A DNA stretch of 64,000 bases, taken from NCBI RefSeq assembly GCF_041200145.1, contig NZ_CP165734.1:5871001-5935000 (forward strand), written 5' to 3'. The notes under the pieces are model-generated. The model saw only the letters and a program-made list of their open reading frames with translations, was not told the DNA's origin and did no database searches. The stretch's first letter is position 1. The number at the start of each line of letters is the position of its first letter. Below, in pieces: positions 47,184 to 56,175 of the stretch. Made by a program: the position numbers and the translations under genes. This stretch comes from Bradyrhizobium sp. LLZ17. GTDB lineage: Bacteria > Pseudomonadota > Alphaproteobacteria > Rhizobiales > Xanthobacteraceae.

Positions 47184-49289
47184 ATGCCTCGCGACAGCGA
47201 CAAAGACAACGATTCCCGCGGCCGGCGAGGCCCGGCCAAGGGGCCATCGAAGGGCGCCCGCAGTGGCAAGCCGCGCGGCCCCGAGAAGAAGTTCGCCAAG
47301 CGCGGCTTCGAAGGCAAGGGCGACAGCCGTCCCCCCCGTGGCGACCGCGACAGCCGTCCGTCCCGCCCCCGCGCGGACGGTGATGCCCCGCGCCGCGACT
47401 TTTCCGACCGTCCGAAATTCAAGCGCGACGACCGCGGTGGCGATGGGCGCGGCGAGCGCAGCTTCAAGCCGCGCGGCGAACGCTCGTTTTCGGATCGTCC
47501 CTCGCGCGATGGCGAGAAGCGTTCGTTCAAGCCGCGCGGCGACCGTCCGGCTTTCGGGCGCGACGACCGTCCGCCGCGCAGCCGCGATCGCGACGAGTCC
47601 CGCCCCGCCGGCCGGTTTGGCGACAAGAAGTTCGGCGACAAGAAGTTTGGTGACAAGCGGCCCTACGCGCCGCGTGGTGAGCGCCCGGAGCGCAAGTTCG
47701 ACGGCGAGCGGAAGTTCTCGCGCGGTGCACCGGACCGCAGCGACCGCCCGCGCACCGAGCGCAGCGATTCAAAACCCTGGCAGAAGCGCGATGCGGCTCC
47801 GCGCGGCGACCGGCCGCCGCGCAAGGATTTCAGCAAGGGCCCGCGCAGGGACTTCGGCGGCAGCGACCGCGGTCAGGACAAGCCCTGGCAGAAGCGCGAC
47901 GATCGCGGCGAAGGCGGCCGCGGCGATGACCGTCCGCGCTTCTCGCGTTCGCGCGACGATCGTGCGTCGGGTGATCGTCCGTTCCGCGAGCGCCCCAAAT
48001 TCGATCGGCCCAAGTTTGATCGCCCGCGCGAGGATCGTCCAAAATTCGACCGGCCCCGCCGTGACGATGACGGCGAACGCGGTGCGCGCGGTGGCGACCG
48101 TCCGAAGTTCGACCGTCCGCGCGAGCGCGCCGAAGGCCGCTCCGACTGGCACGAGCATCCGCGCAACGAGGGTCGTTTCGGCGATCGGCCGCGCCGTGAA
48201 AACGAGGATGAGAGCAGGATCTTCGAGAAGCGTCCGGCCTTCGGTGGCCGCGGCGCTTATCGCGAGCGGGATCGTGATTTTGACCGGCGCCCGCGGCGCG
48301 AAGAGGAGCCGAAACCGAAGAAGGCCGGCGAGCGCATCGCCAAGGTGCTGTCGCGCGCGGGCCTCGCCTCGCGCCGCGATGCCGAGGAGATGGTCACGCA
48401 GGGCCGCGTCGCCGTCAACGGCCGGGTCATCAACTCGCCGGCGCTCGATATCACCGCGAACGACGTCGTCACCGTCGACGGCAAGCCGTTGCCGGAGCGC
48501 GAGCGCACGCGGCTGTTCCTCTATCACAAGCCGCGCGGGCTGATGACGACGCATGACGACCCCGAGGGCCGTCCGACCGTGTTCGACAATCTGCCGGAAG
48601 GCCTGCCGCGGCTGATCTCGATTGGCCGGCTCGACTTCAACACCGAAGGCCTGCTGCTGCTCACCAATGACGGCGGCCTCGCGCGCACGCTGGAGCTGCC
48701 CGACACCGGCTGGCTGCGCCGTTACCGCGTCCGCGCCCATGGCGAGATCACGCAGGCGCAGCTTGATCAGCTCAAGAACGGCATCGAGGTCGAGGGCGTC
48801 AAATACGGACCGATCGACGCGACACTGGAGCGCGACCAGGGCGCCAATGTCTGGCTGGTGTTCGCGATCCGCGAAGGCAAGAACCGCGAGGTGCGCAACG
48901 TCTGCGCTCATCTCGGGCTCGAGGTGAACCGGCTGATCCGCGTGTCCTACGGTCCGTTCCAGCTCGGCGAGGTCCCCGAAGGCGAGGTCGAGGAGATCCG
49001 CGCCCGCGTGCTGCGCGACCAGCTCGGGGAGAAGATCATCGAGAAGTCGGGTGCGCAGTTCGACGTGCCGCAGAAATCGCCGACGGGCGGTGACGCTGCA
49101 CCGGCCGAGAACAAGCCGCTCAAGCGCGGCGTGATCAACGACCGCAAGGGTCGCCGCGTGCTGGTGCAGCGCACCGGCAGCGACGAAGCGCGCGAGCGCA
49201 ACGAAGCCGAGGTCAACGGCTACGGCCCGCCGCGCCGTCCCAAGCGCGGCTATCACGGCAAGCGCGACCTGACGCCGAAGGAGGACTGA
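47184..49289 (+). CDS. RluB/RsuA-family pseudouridine synthase with long disordered Arg/Asp/Gly-rich N-terminus
   Basis: A 701-residue protein. Residues 1 to about 378 are low-complexity, basic and disordered, full of RGD, RPKFDRP and SRDDR-type repeats. An S4 RNA-binding domain follows (about 381-440; GERIAKVLSRAGLASRRDAEE), then the catalytic domain with SIGRLDFNTEGLLLLTND (catalytic Asp) and GKNREVRNVC. The target is probably 23S U2605 (RluB) or 16S U516 (RsuA). A short basic tail ends the protein. rsmD follows after two bases. The long N-terminus is unusual (see findings). Confidence 0.9.
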   Translation: MPRDSDKDNDSRGRRGPAKGPSKGARSGKPRGPEKKFAKRGFEGKGDSRPPRGDRDSRPSRPRADGDAPRRDFSDRPKFKRDDRGGDGRGERSFKPRGERSFSDRPSRDGEKRSFKPRGDRPAFGRDDRPPRSRDRDESRPAGRFGDKKFGDKKFGDKRPYAPRGERPERKFDGERKFSRGAPDRSDRPRTERSDSKPWQKRDAAPRGDRPPRKDFSKGPRRDFGGSDRGQDKPWQKRDDRGEGGRGDDRPRFSRSRDDRASGDRPFRERPKFDRPKFDRPREDRPKFDRPRRDDDGERGARGGDRPKFDRPRERAEGRSDWHEHPRNEGRFGDRPRRENEDESRIFEKRPAFGGRGAYRERDRDFDRRPRREEEPKPKKAGERIAKVLSRAGLASRRDAEEMVTQGRVAVNGRVINSPALDITANDVVTVDGKPLPERERTRLFLYHKPRGLMTTHDDPEGRPTVFDNLPEGLPRLISIGRLDFNTEGLLLLTNDGGLARTLELPDTGWLRRYRVRAHGEITQAQLDQLKNGIEVEGVKYGPIDATLERDQGANVWLVFAIREGKNREVRNVCAHLGLEVNRLIRVSYGPFQLGEVPEGEVEEIRARVLRDQLGEKIIEKSGAQFDVPQKSPTGGDAAPAENKPLKRGVINDRKGRRVLVQRTGSDEARERNEAEVNGYGPPRRPKRGYHGKRDLTPKED

Positions 49290-49291
49290 CG

Positions 49292-49846
49292 TTGCGCGTC
49301 GTCGGCGGTCGATTGAAGGGGCGCAATCTGGCCTCGCCGTCCTCGCGCGACATCCGTCCCACGGCGGACCGCCTGCGCGAGTCCGTGTTCAACATCCTCG
49401 TGCACGCCTATGACGATCCGATCCAGGACGCGCGCGTGCTCGATCTCTTTGCAGGCACTGGTGCGCTCGGCATCGAGGCGTCCTCGCGCGGCGCGAAATT
49501 CACGTTGTTCGTCGACAACGGCGCGGAGGCGCGCGCATTGTTGCGCAACAATGTCGAGGCGCTGGGCTTAGGCGGCACGACCAAGGTCTACCGCCGCGAT
49601 GCAACGGACCTCGGCCCCGCGCATCCGGTCGAGCCGTTCTCGCTGGTGTTCCTCGATCCACCCTACGGTAAGGGCCTTGCGGTGAAGGCGCTTGCGAGCT
49701 TGCGCGACGGCGGCTGGTTGACGGGGGGCGCGCTGCTCGTTGTCGAGGAGGCGAAGGCCGCGCAGTTTGCCGCGCCGGAAGGTTACGAAGAATTGGAGCG
49801 CCGCGCATATGATGACACGGAGTTCGTGTTTTTGACGAAGCCCTAG
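49292..49846 (+). CDS. rsmD: 16S rRNA (guanine(966)-N2)-methyltransferase RsmD
   Basis: A 184-residue SAM-dependent methyltransferase. TTG start at 49292, two bases after the pseudouridine synthase stop. Motifs: RVVGGRLKGR, SAM-binding VLDLFAGTGALGIEA, and catalytic LDPPYGKG. Length normal. Two rRNA modification enzymes in one operon. Confidence 0.95.
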   Translation: MRVVGGRLKGRNLASPSSRDIRPTADRLRESVFNILVHAYDDPIQDARVLDLFAGTGALGIEASSRGAKFTLFVDNGAEARALLRNNVEALGLGGTTKVYRRDATDLGPAHPVEPFSLVFLDPPYGKGLAVKALASLRDGGWLTGGALLVVEEAKAAQFAAPEGYEELERRAYDDTEFVFLTKP

Positions 49847-49854
49847 CCTCGCTG

Positions 49855-49949
49855 CCGTAGGGTGGGCGAAGCGAAGCGTGCCCACCACTTTTCTCGGATT
49901 GCGGAGAGACGGTGGGCACGGCGCGTTGCGCTTTTGCCCACCCTACGGC
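49855..49949. repeat. GTAGGGTGGGC...GCCCACCCTAC palindromic repeat
   Basis: Halves CGTAGGGTGGGCGAAGCG and TTGCCCACCCTACG (49855 to 49949) around a centre that itself contains inverted GTGCCCACC/GGTGGGCAC. Same family as 23548 and 29983. Occupies the rsmD-mutL spacer. Confidence 0.75.
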
Positions 49950-49959
49950 AATACGAAGA

Positions 49960-51771
49960 TCACCTGCGCCCGAACAGCTTCTCCACATCCGCGAGCTTCA
50001 GCTCGACATAAGTCGGCCGGCCGTGATTGCACTGGCCGGAGTTCGGCGTCTCCTCCATCTCGCGGAGCAGCGCGTTCATCTCCTCCGGCCTGAGCCTGCG
50101 GCCGGCGCGCACGGAGCCGTGGCAGGCCATGGTGGCGGCGACATGCATCAGGCGGCGCTCCAGCGGCAGAGCCTCGTCCCATTCGGCCATGTGCTCGGAA
50201 AGATCGCGGAGCAGGCCGCCGGCATTGGTCTTGCCGAGCAGCGACGGCGTCTCGCGCACCGCCACTGCGCCGGGACCGAAAGATTCGATCGCAAGACCGA
50301 ACGATCCGAGCTCCTCGCTCCGTTCAAGCAACCGCTCCACTGTGGCCTCGTCCATCTCGACGATCTCGGGGATCAGCAAGATCTGCCGCTGCACACCGTT
50401 TGCGGCCAGCGAGGCCTTCAGCCGCTCATAGACGATCCGCTCATGCGCGGCATGCTGATCGACGATGATGAGGCCGTCGCGGGTCTGCGAGACAATGTAG
50501 GTCTCATGGAGCTGCGTGCGCGCCGCACCGAGTGGACGATCGACCAGGTCGCTGACAGGCTGTGCCTCGATCCGCACGTCCGCGCTCGGCGCGCCGACGT
50601 CGAACGCGGCTTGCGCCCGCTCCGCGAAGGCGGGTGCTGTAGACCCTTCGAACGATGGCAATGGCCCGGCCGGAGCGGATGGCGACTGCCGCCAGTCCCA
50701 GCTCGCGGGACGCGGGGTGAAGGCAGGGCGGAAGGAGGACAATGCACTTTCGCCGCTATTGGCCGCGGTGCGCCGTCCCTCGCGCGCGAGCCCTTCCTTC
50801 AATCCGTGCACGATCAGCGCGCGCACGAGGCCTGCATTGCGGAAGCGCACCTCGGTCTTGGCAGGATGCACGTTGGCGTCGACCTCGCGCGGGTCAAGCG
50901 TGACGAACAGCGCCACCACCGGATGGCGGTCGCGCGGCAGATAATCAGAATAGGCCGCGCGCACCGCGCCGAGGATCAGCTTGTCGCGCACCGGGCGGCC
51001 GTTTACGAAGAGATACTGCCCGAGCGCATTGGCTTTCGTGAGCGCCGGCGCGGCGGCATAGCCGGCGATGACGACGGCATCGCGCTCGGCATGGATCTCG
51101 ATGGCATGGCTGCGGAAGTCCGCGCCGAGGATATCGCCAAGCCGCGTCAGGCGTCCGGCGGCGCCGGGCAGCGCTGCGGCCCAGGTCACCGGCGCGCGCT
51201 CCTCGCCAGCCAGTGTGAAGGCGATGTCGGGCCGCGCCATGGCGAGGCGCCGCACCACCTCGCGGATCGCCTCGGCCTCGGTCCGGTCGGTCTTGAGAAA
51301 TTTCAGCCGCGCCGGTGTGGCGTAGAAGAGGTCGTTGACCTCGACGCGCGTGCCATGCGCCAGCGCCGCCGGCATGATCTCGGACTTGTCGCCGCCTTCG
51401 ACCGACAACGCCCAGGCGTGCGGCTCGCTCGCGTGCCGCGTGGTGATCGACAGCCGCGCGACCGAGCCGATCGAGGGCAGCGCCTCGCCGCGGAACCCGA
51501 GGGTACAGATCTGGAGCAGATCCTCATCGTCGAGCTTGGAGGTGGCGTGGCGCTCGACCGCGAGCGACAGATCCATCGCGGTCATGCCGCCACCGTCATC
51601 GGTGATGCCGATCCGGCGACGCCCGCCACCGTCCGTGAAGACGTCGATCCGGCTCGCGCCGGCATCGATCGCGTTCTCGACCAGTTCCTTGACCACGCTC
51701 GCGGGACGTTCGACCACCTCGCCGGCGGCGATGCGGTTGACGACCTGCTCTGGAAGCTGGCGGACGGGCAT
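49960..51771 (-). CDS. mutL: DNA mismatch repair protein MutL
   Basis: A 603-residue GHKL ATPase coordinating mismatch repair. N-terminal motifs: ELVENAIDAGAS, DDGGGM and TLGFRGEALPSI. The C-terminal domain has DQHAAHERIVYE, the DQHA(X)2E(X)4E metal motif of nicking endonuclease MutL proteins, as expected in bacteria without MutH. The ATG at 51771 is used; a TTG four codons upstream has no ribosome binding site either. Confidence 0.96.
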   Translation of the reverse strand: MPVRQLPEQVVNRIAAGEVVERPASVVKELVENAIDAGASRIDVFTDGGGRRRIGITDDGGGMTAMDLSLAVERHATSKLDDEDLLQICTLGFRGEALPSIGSVARLSITTRHASEPHAWALSVEGGDKSEIMPAALAHGTRVEVNDLFYATPARLKFLKTDRTEAEAIREVVRRLAMARPDIAFTLAGEERAPVTWAAALPGAAGRLTRLGDILGADFRSHAIEIHAERDAVVIAGYAAAPALTKANALGQYLFVNGRPVRDKLILGAVRAAYSDYLPRDRHPVVALFVTLDPREVDANVHPAKTEVRFRNAGLVRALIVHGLKEGLAREGRRTAANSGESALSSFRPAFTPRPASWDWRQSPSAPAGPLPSFEGSTAPAFAERAQAAFDVGAPSADVRIEAQPVSDLVDRPLGAARTQLHETYIVSQTRDGLIIVDQHAAHERIVYERLKASLAANGVQRQILLIPEIVEMDEATVERLLERSEELGSFGLAIESFGPGAVAVRETPSLLGKTNAGGLLRDLSEHMAEWDEALPLERRLMHVAATMACHGSVRAGRRLRPEEMNALLREMEETPNSGQCNHGRPTYVELKLADVEKLFGRR

Positions 51772-51882
51772 GGAGAGACTCAAGGCTGCGTTCAGGCGGC
51801 CAATTTAGTCGCTTGAGACGGCATTTGCATGAGGCAAGTCGGAACTACCCACATGGCAGACCACGCCGTGGAAGAGACACTC

Positions 51883-52305
51883 TCAGTCATCGAAACCACG
51901 GCCGCCGCCGCGTCCGGCCTTGATGTCGCTACGGCGCTTCTTGCCCTCGAGCCGGCGCTGCTTGGAGCCAAAGGTCGGCTTTGTCGCCCGCCGCGGTTTC
52001 GGCCGCACCATGGCCTCACGCAGGATCTCGAGGAGGCGGTCGATGGCGTCCTGCCGGTTGCGCTCCTGGGTGCGGAATCGCTGCGCCTGGATCACGATGA
52101 CGCCGTCCTTGGTCATGCGCTGGCCGGCGAGGCGGGCAAGGCGCAAGCTGGCATCCTCCGGCAAGGTCAGCTTGCTCGTGTCGAAGCGCAACTGCGCCGC
52201 GGTCGCGACCTTGTTGACGTTCTGGCCCCCGGGGCCAGAAGCGCGAACAAAGCCGATCTCGATATCGTCCTCGTCAATGACGAGATCGCGGGATATCCGC
52301 AGCAT
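51883..52305 (-). CDS. arfB: ribosome rescue peptidyl-tRNA hydrolase ArfB
   Basis: A 140-residue release-factor-like protein that frees stalled ribosomes without a stop codon. It has the GPGGQNVNK motif (GGQ) and a basic C-terminal tail (KPRRATKPTFGSKQRRLEGK) that enters the mRNA channel. The ATG at 52305 gives the family start MLRISRDLVIDEDDIEI; the open frame upstream is a spacer with a hairpin. Confidence 0.94.
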   Translation of the reverse strand: MLRISRDLVIDEDDIEIGFVRASGPGGQNVNKVATAAQLRFDTSKLTLPEDASLRLARLAGQRMTKDGVIVIQAQRFRTQERNRQDAIDRLLEILREAMVRPKPRRATKPTFGSKQRRLEGKKRRSDIKAGRGGGRGFDD

Positions 52306-52378
52306 GATGGCACCATTCGTGATGCCCGGACATATCCCGGACGCCCCCGTTCGGCAATGGCGCGTCTCATCGAACGCA

Positions 52379-52402
52379 AATGGCCGGGCGAACCCGGCCA
52401 TT
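52379..52402 (-). terminator. hairpin between M16 peptidase and arfB genes
   Basis: Perfect 10-base stem AATGGCCGGG/CCCGGCCATT (52379-52388, 52393-52402) with a CGAA loop. It lies 28 bases beyond the M16 stop codon on the minus strand; only three T follow, so termination may be weak. Confidence 0.55.
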
Positions 52403-52430
52403 CAGGTGCTTAAAGAAATCAGTTCAACGT

Positions 52431-53819
52431 CTAGTTCGATTTGGGCGTCGCTGCCGCCGGTTGTGCGGCGGCTTGCGGCGCGCGGCCGACGATCACGGTC
52501 AGGAGTCCCTGGCCCCAGAGCCGCTTGGCGGCGGCCTTGGCGTCGTCCAGCGTCACCGCGTCGACGATGGCGTTGCGCTTCTCGATATAGTCGATCGGCA
52601 GCTTGTCCTGCTGATATTGCAGCAGCGCCTGCGCGAGCTTGGAAGAGGTGTCGAGCGCCAGCATCTGCGAACCCTTGAGGTAGGACTTGGCCTCGTCGAG
52701 CTCGTTTTGTGTCGGGCCCTCGTCGGCGATCCGGCGCACTTCCTTTTCGATCGCATCCATGGTGTCGCCGGCGCGATCGGCACGTGTGCCGGTGTTACCA
52801 ATGAAGACCGCCGAGTGCTCCATCCAGAGCAGCGATTCGAACACCGAATAGGCGAGGCCGCGCTTCTCGCGGACTTCACGATAGAGCCGCGAGGACAATC
52901 CGCCGCCACCGAGGATATGGTTGACGACATAGGCCGCCATGAAGTTCGGATCGCTGCGCTTCACGCCGGGGCCGCCGAAGGTGATCACGGTTTGCGGCAC
53001 GTCGAGCGGTACGAAGGCGCGTTCCGGCGGCTTTGCAGCCTCGATGTCGGGGACCGCCGTGAGAGTGGCTTTGGCAGGCAAGCTGCCAAACGTGTGGTCG
53101 AGCAGCTTGCCGAGCGTGTCCGCATCGACGTCACCAACCACCGCGATCTTCAAGGTATCCTTGGCAAGCACGCGGCCGACATAATCCTTCATGTCAGCGA
53201 TGGTGATGGTCGGTACGCTCTCCAGCGTGCCTGTGGTCTGCCGCCCGTAAGGATGATCGCCGAACGCCACCTCCAGGAATTTGCGGCTTGCGAGCGAGGT
53301 CGGATTGGTGGTCTCGCGGCGCAGGCCCGAGATGACCTGCGAACGGATGCGCTCGACATCGGCCGTCTCGAAATGCGGCGAGGTCAATGCCGAGCGCAAC
53401 AGGTCGAAAGCCTCGTCCTTGTTGTCGCGCAGCATGCGCAGGCTGCCGCGGAAGGTGTCGCGGGTGGCGCTGAAGGAGAGCTCGATGGCGCGGCGGTCGA
53501 GCCGCTCATGGAACGTCTTGGAATCGAGATCGCCGGAGCCTTCGTCGAGGAGGTCGCCGACGAGATTGGCGACGCCGGACTTGTCCTTGGGGTCCTGGGT
53601 GGAGCCGCCGGCAAAGGAATATTCCATCGCGATCAATGGCACGGTAGCGTCCTGCACGAACCAGGCCTCGATGCCGCCGGGCGAGACCAGGTGCTGGATC
53701 TTTGCGGCGGCCTGCGACGGCGAGACCGCTGCCAATGCGAGCGCTGTACCGATGACGAACGACAGCGCGAAGCGATTTTTGGGTAGGAAATGTCCTGCGG
53801 GACGGAAGGAATGGTTCAC
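52431..53819 (-). CDS. M16 (insulinase-like) peptidase family protein, non-zinc subunit
   Basis: A 462-residue exported protein; GTG start overlapping the upstream gene by 4 bases, with AGGAG ahead. Signal peptide about residues 1-38 (LALAAVSPSQAAA). It has the two M16 halves and the C-terminal SSRLYREVREKRGLAYSV segment that binds substrate, but no HxxEH zinc motif. It is thus the expected inactive partner of the upstream M16 gene, like the two-subunit processing peptidases. Confidence 0.9.
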   Translation of the reverse strand: MNHSFRPAGHFLPKNRFALSFVIGTALALAAVSPSQAAAKIQHLVSPGGIEAWFVQDATVPLIAMEYSFAGGSTQDPKDKSGVANLVGDLLDEGSGDLDSKTFHERLDRRAIELSFSATRDTFRGSLRMLRDNKDEAFDLLRSALTSPHFETADVERIRSQVISGLRRETTNPTSLASRKFLEVAFGDHPYGRQTTGTLESVPTITIADMKDYVGRVLAKDTLKIAVVGDVDADTLGKLLDHTFGSLPAKATLTAVPDIEAAKPPERAFVPLDVPQTVITFGGPGVKRSDPNFMAAYVVNHILGGGGLSSRLYREVREKRGLAYSVFESLLWMEHSAVFIGNTGTRADRAGDTMDAIEKEVRRIADEGPTQNELDEAKSYLKGSQMLALDTSSKLAQALLQYQQDKLPIDYIEKRNAIVDAVTLDDAKAAAKRLWGQGLLTVIVGRAPQAAAQPAAATPKSN

Positions 53820-55210
53820 GAACGCTTCTCCTCGCGCTTGGCAGGTGTGGTGTCCTTGATCAGATAGCCGGTCACCGAGCGCTTCTTCTCAAGCCATTTT
53901 TGCGCGGCGGCGCGGACCTGTTCGCCGGTGACGGCGCGGATGCGATCCGGCCAGCTTCGGATGTCCTCGATCGAGAGGCCCGTGGACAGCGCGCCGCCAT
54001 ACCAGCGCGCCAGCACTGCCTGATTGTCCTGGGCGTAGATCGCCTCCGCGATGAGCTGGGTCTTGACCCGCTCGAGATCTTCGGCGCGGATCGGGTTCTG
54101 CACGATGTCGGCGATGACGCCGTCGATGACCTGCTCGACTTCCGCGAAGCTGACGCCGGCTCTCGGCGAGGCCGAGACCGCAAACTGGGTTGGATCGAGC
54201 GAGGTGCTCGAATAACTGGCGTTGGCGGAGACCGCGAGCGGCTTGTCGACGACGAGGGCGCGGTAAAGGTAGGAATTGTTGCCGCTGCCCATCAATTGCG
54301 CGAGCACGTCGAGGGCTGCGCTTTCACCGGCTGCCGCAGTCGTCGCCGAGGGCACCAGGTAATAGCGCCGCAGGCCGGGCTGCTCGACGCGCGGGTCGGA
54401 CAGGGTGACGGTGCGCGGCGCGGCCGGCTCCGGCTCCTGCGGGCGGATGCGCTGTGCGGGGATCGCGGGCTGGGACGGGATCGGACCGAAATTGCGGTCG
54501 ACCAGCGGGCGCACGTCGGCGGCCTCGACGTCGCCGGCGATCACCAGGATGGCGTTGTTCGGCGCGTAGAAGCGGCGGTAGAAGGCGAGCGCGTCCTCGC
54601 GATTGAGCTTCTCGATCTCCTGGTGCCAGCCGATCACCGGCCGGCCATAGGGATGATTGAGATAGAGCGCGGCCATGATCTGTTCGTTGAGGCGCGCGTC
54701 TGGGCTGTTGGCGACGCGCATGTTGTACTCTTCGAGCACGACGTCGCGTTCGGGCAGCACGTTCTCGTCCTTGAGAATGAGGCCGGTCATGCGGTCGGCC
54801 TCGAACTCCATCATTCTCGGCAATTGCTCGCGCGGCACGCGCTGATAGTAATTGGTGTAGTCGACCGAGGTCGAGGCGTTCTCGTTGCCGCCGACGCGGA
54901 GCACGGTCTGGGAGAATTCGCCGACCGGATGCTTCTCGGTGCCCTTGAACATCAGATGTTCAAGGAAGTGTGCGAGGCCGGACTTGCCCGGCGTCTCGTC
55001 GGCCGAGCCGACCTTGTACCAGATCATCTCAGTAACTACGGGCGTGCGATGGTCCGGGATCACCACGACCTGAAGGCCGTTGCTGAGCGTAAAGCTGGCG
55101 GGCGGAGCCGAAGTCACCGTGGTCTGGGCGAGGGCGGCGCCGGCGGCGAGGATACTCGTCGAAAGCAGCGCGGCAAGAAGGCAGGCAGCCGATCGGTAAG
55201 AGGACATCAT
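53816..55210 (-). CDS. M16 zinc metallopeptidase (insulinase family)
   Basis: A 464-residue exported peptidase. ATG pair at 55210/55207 with AAGGATC upstream. Signal peptide about 1-28 (STSILAAGAALAQ). The zinc motif HFLEH (HxxEH) is present with a downstream Glu in VVLEEYNMRV. It is coupled by a 4-base overlap to the second M16 gene that lacks the zinc motif; the pair probably forms one periplasmic heterodimer degrading peptides. Confidence 0.92.
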   Translation of the reverse strand: MMSSYRSAACLLAALLSTSILAAGAALAQTTVTSAPPASFTLSNGLQVVVIPDHRTPVVTEMIWYKVGSADETPGKSGLAHFLEHLMFKGTEKHPVGEFSQTVLRVGGNENASTSVDYTNYYQRVPREQLPRMMEFEADRMTGLILKDENVLPERDVVLEEYNMRVANSPDARLNEQIMAALYLNHPYGRPVIGWHQEIEKLNREDALAFYRRFYAPNNAILVIAGDVEAADVRPLVDRNFGPIPSQPAIPAQRIRPQEPEPAAPRTVTLSDPRVEQPGLRRYYLVPSATTAAAGESAALDVLAQLMGSGNNSYLYRALVVDKPLAVSANASYSSTSLDPTQFAVSASPRAGVSFAEVEQVIDGVIADIVQNPIRAEDLERVKTQLIAEAIYAQDNQAVLARWYGGALSTGLSIEDIRSWPDRIRAVTGEQVRAAAQKWLEKKRSVTGYLIKDTTPAKREEKRS

Positions 55211-55673
55211 GATCCTTGTGAAATCCGGACCCAGATGTCCGGCGTGAAAGCGCGGCATGCTACTCTGGGCCGCCGTAAGCTTCGGGTCACGAAGCAGAGA
55301 ACGCGATCAAGTTGAACTTAAAAATAGTTCATCTGCCGCCTCCGACCTACACCGGACAATTGCGGCAGGTCAGCCATCGGATCGCCTGAGCGTGAGAAGC
55401 TTATTGCTCCTCCTCCTTGCCGGATATGATGCCGCAAACGTCCTTCGCGACTGTCCAGGCCAGTTCCATAAGATAGTTCGGTGATGGCGTCTGATATCCC
55501 GCCGGCGGCTGGACCCGCGACTGGCGCGGCGACTCCGTCTGAAGTGCTTGCACTCAGAACCGTTGCCGCCCTTCATTATGTTTCACAGGCCACCCGTGAA
55601 ACCGAGTTGGGCAGCGCTGAGCGACGGACGTCTCGCAAAGCATAATTCCACCTCCGGCCCGTATCGGACGGGA
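55211..55673. other. 463-base spacer upstream of the M16 operon
   Basis: Between the M16 start and the lspA stop. Contains one weak small open frame (55484-55645, listed separately). I see no clear promoter, repeat or terminator. Confidence 0.45.
55484..55645 (+). CDS. possible 53-residue small protein
   Basis: ATG GCG TCT ... TAA, 53 codons, Ala/Pro/Thr-rich start (MASDIPPAAGPATGAATPSE) and a short helical region. It has host-like codon use and no alternative gene explains the spacer, but there is no clear ribosome binding site and no recognised family. Could be chance. Confidence 0.25.
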   Translation: MASDIPPAAGPATGAATPSEVLALRTVAALHYVSQATRETELGSAERRTSRKA

Positions 55674-56167
55674 TCAGGGCGCTTTTGCGGCGGGTACCCC
55701 CAGGAAGGAGTCATACAACAGCGCCGCCACCCCGGCAACGATGGCCGCGTCCGCCAGGTTGAAGACGTACCAATTGAAGGTATTTCCGCCGATCTCGACA
55801 TGAAACAGGGCGAAGTCGACCACCGCGCCATAGGCCAGGCGGTCGATGCCATTGCCGATGGCGCCGCCGATGATTAACCCCAGTGCGATCGTTGCGAGCC
55901 GGGTCTGCGAGCGGGCCATCCAGATCGCCAGCGCGACCACTGCCAAGGCCTTCACCGCCATCAACGCGAGCTGTGCCGCCTGGCTGTCGTTCTGGAGCCA
56001 GCCGAAGCTGATCCCGATGTTCCAGGCCAGCACGAGGTCGAAGAACGGCGTCACCCGCACCGCGCCATGACGGGCGATATCGAGCACGTTCAGCAACCAG
56101 AGCTTTGAGGCCTGGTCGAGGGCGACCGTGACGACGGCCGAGATAATGCCGGCGCGGAGGGGGGCAT
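55674..56167 (-). CDS. lspA: lipoprotein signal peptidase LspA, start frame affected by one base
   Basis: Four-segment inner-membrane aspartyl protease that cleaves lipoprotein signal peptides. Conserved parts are present: LDQASKLW, WNIGISFGWLQ, GNGIDRLAYGAVVDF and FNLADAAI (two catalytic Asp). No ATG, GTG or TTG stands in this frame before the first segment. The ATG at 56167, 8 bases after ileS, is in frame only if the run of six C following it has seven; the protein is then 164 residues, normal length. Codirectional with ileS. Confidence 0.88.
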
Positions 56168-56175
56168 GCTGCGAC

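Noticed and set aside
47769..49256. 495-codon minus frame opposite the pseudouridine synthase
   Set aside because: Caused by repetitive G+C-rich codons of the disordered N-terminus.
49912..51816. 634-codon frame opposite mutL
   Set aside because: Same reason: antisense to a fully motif-supported gene.
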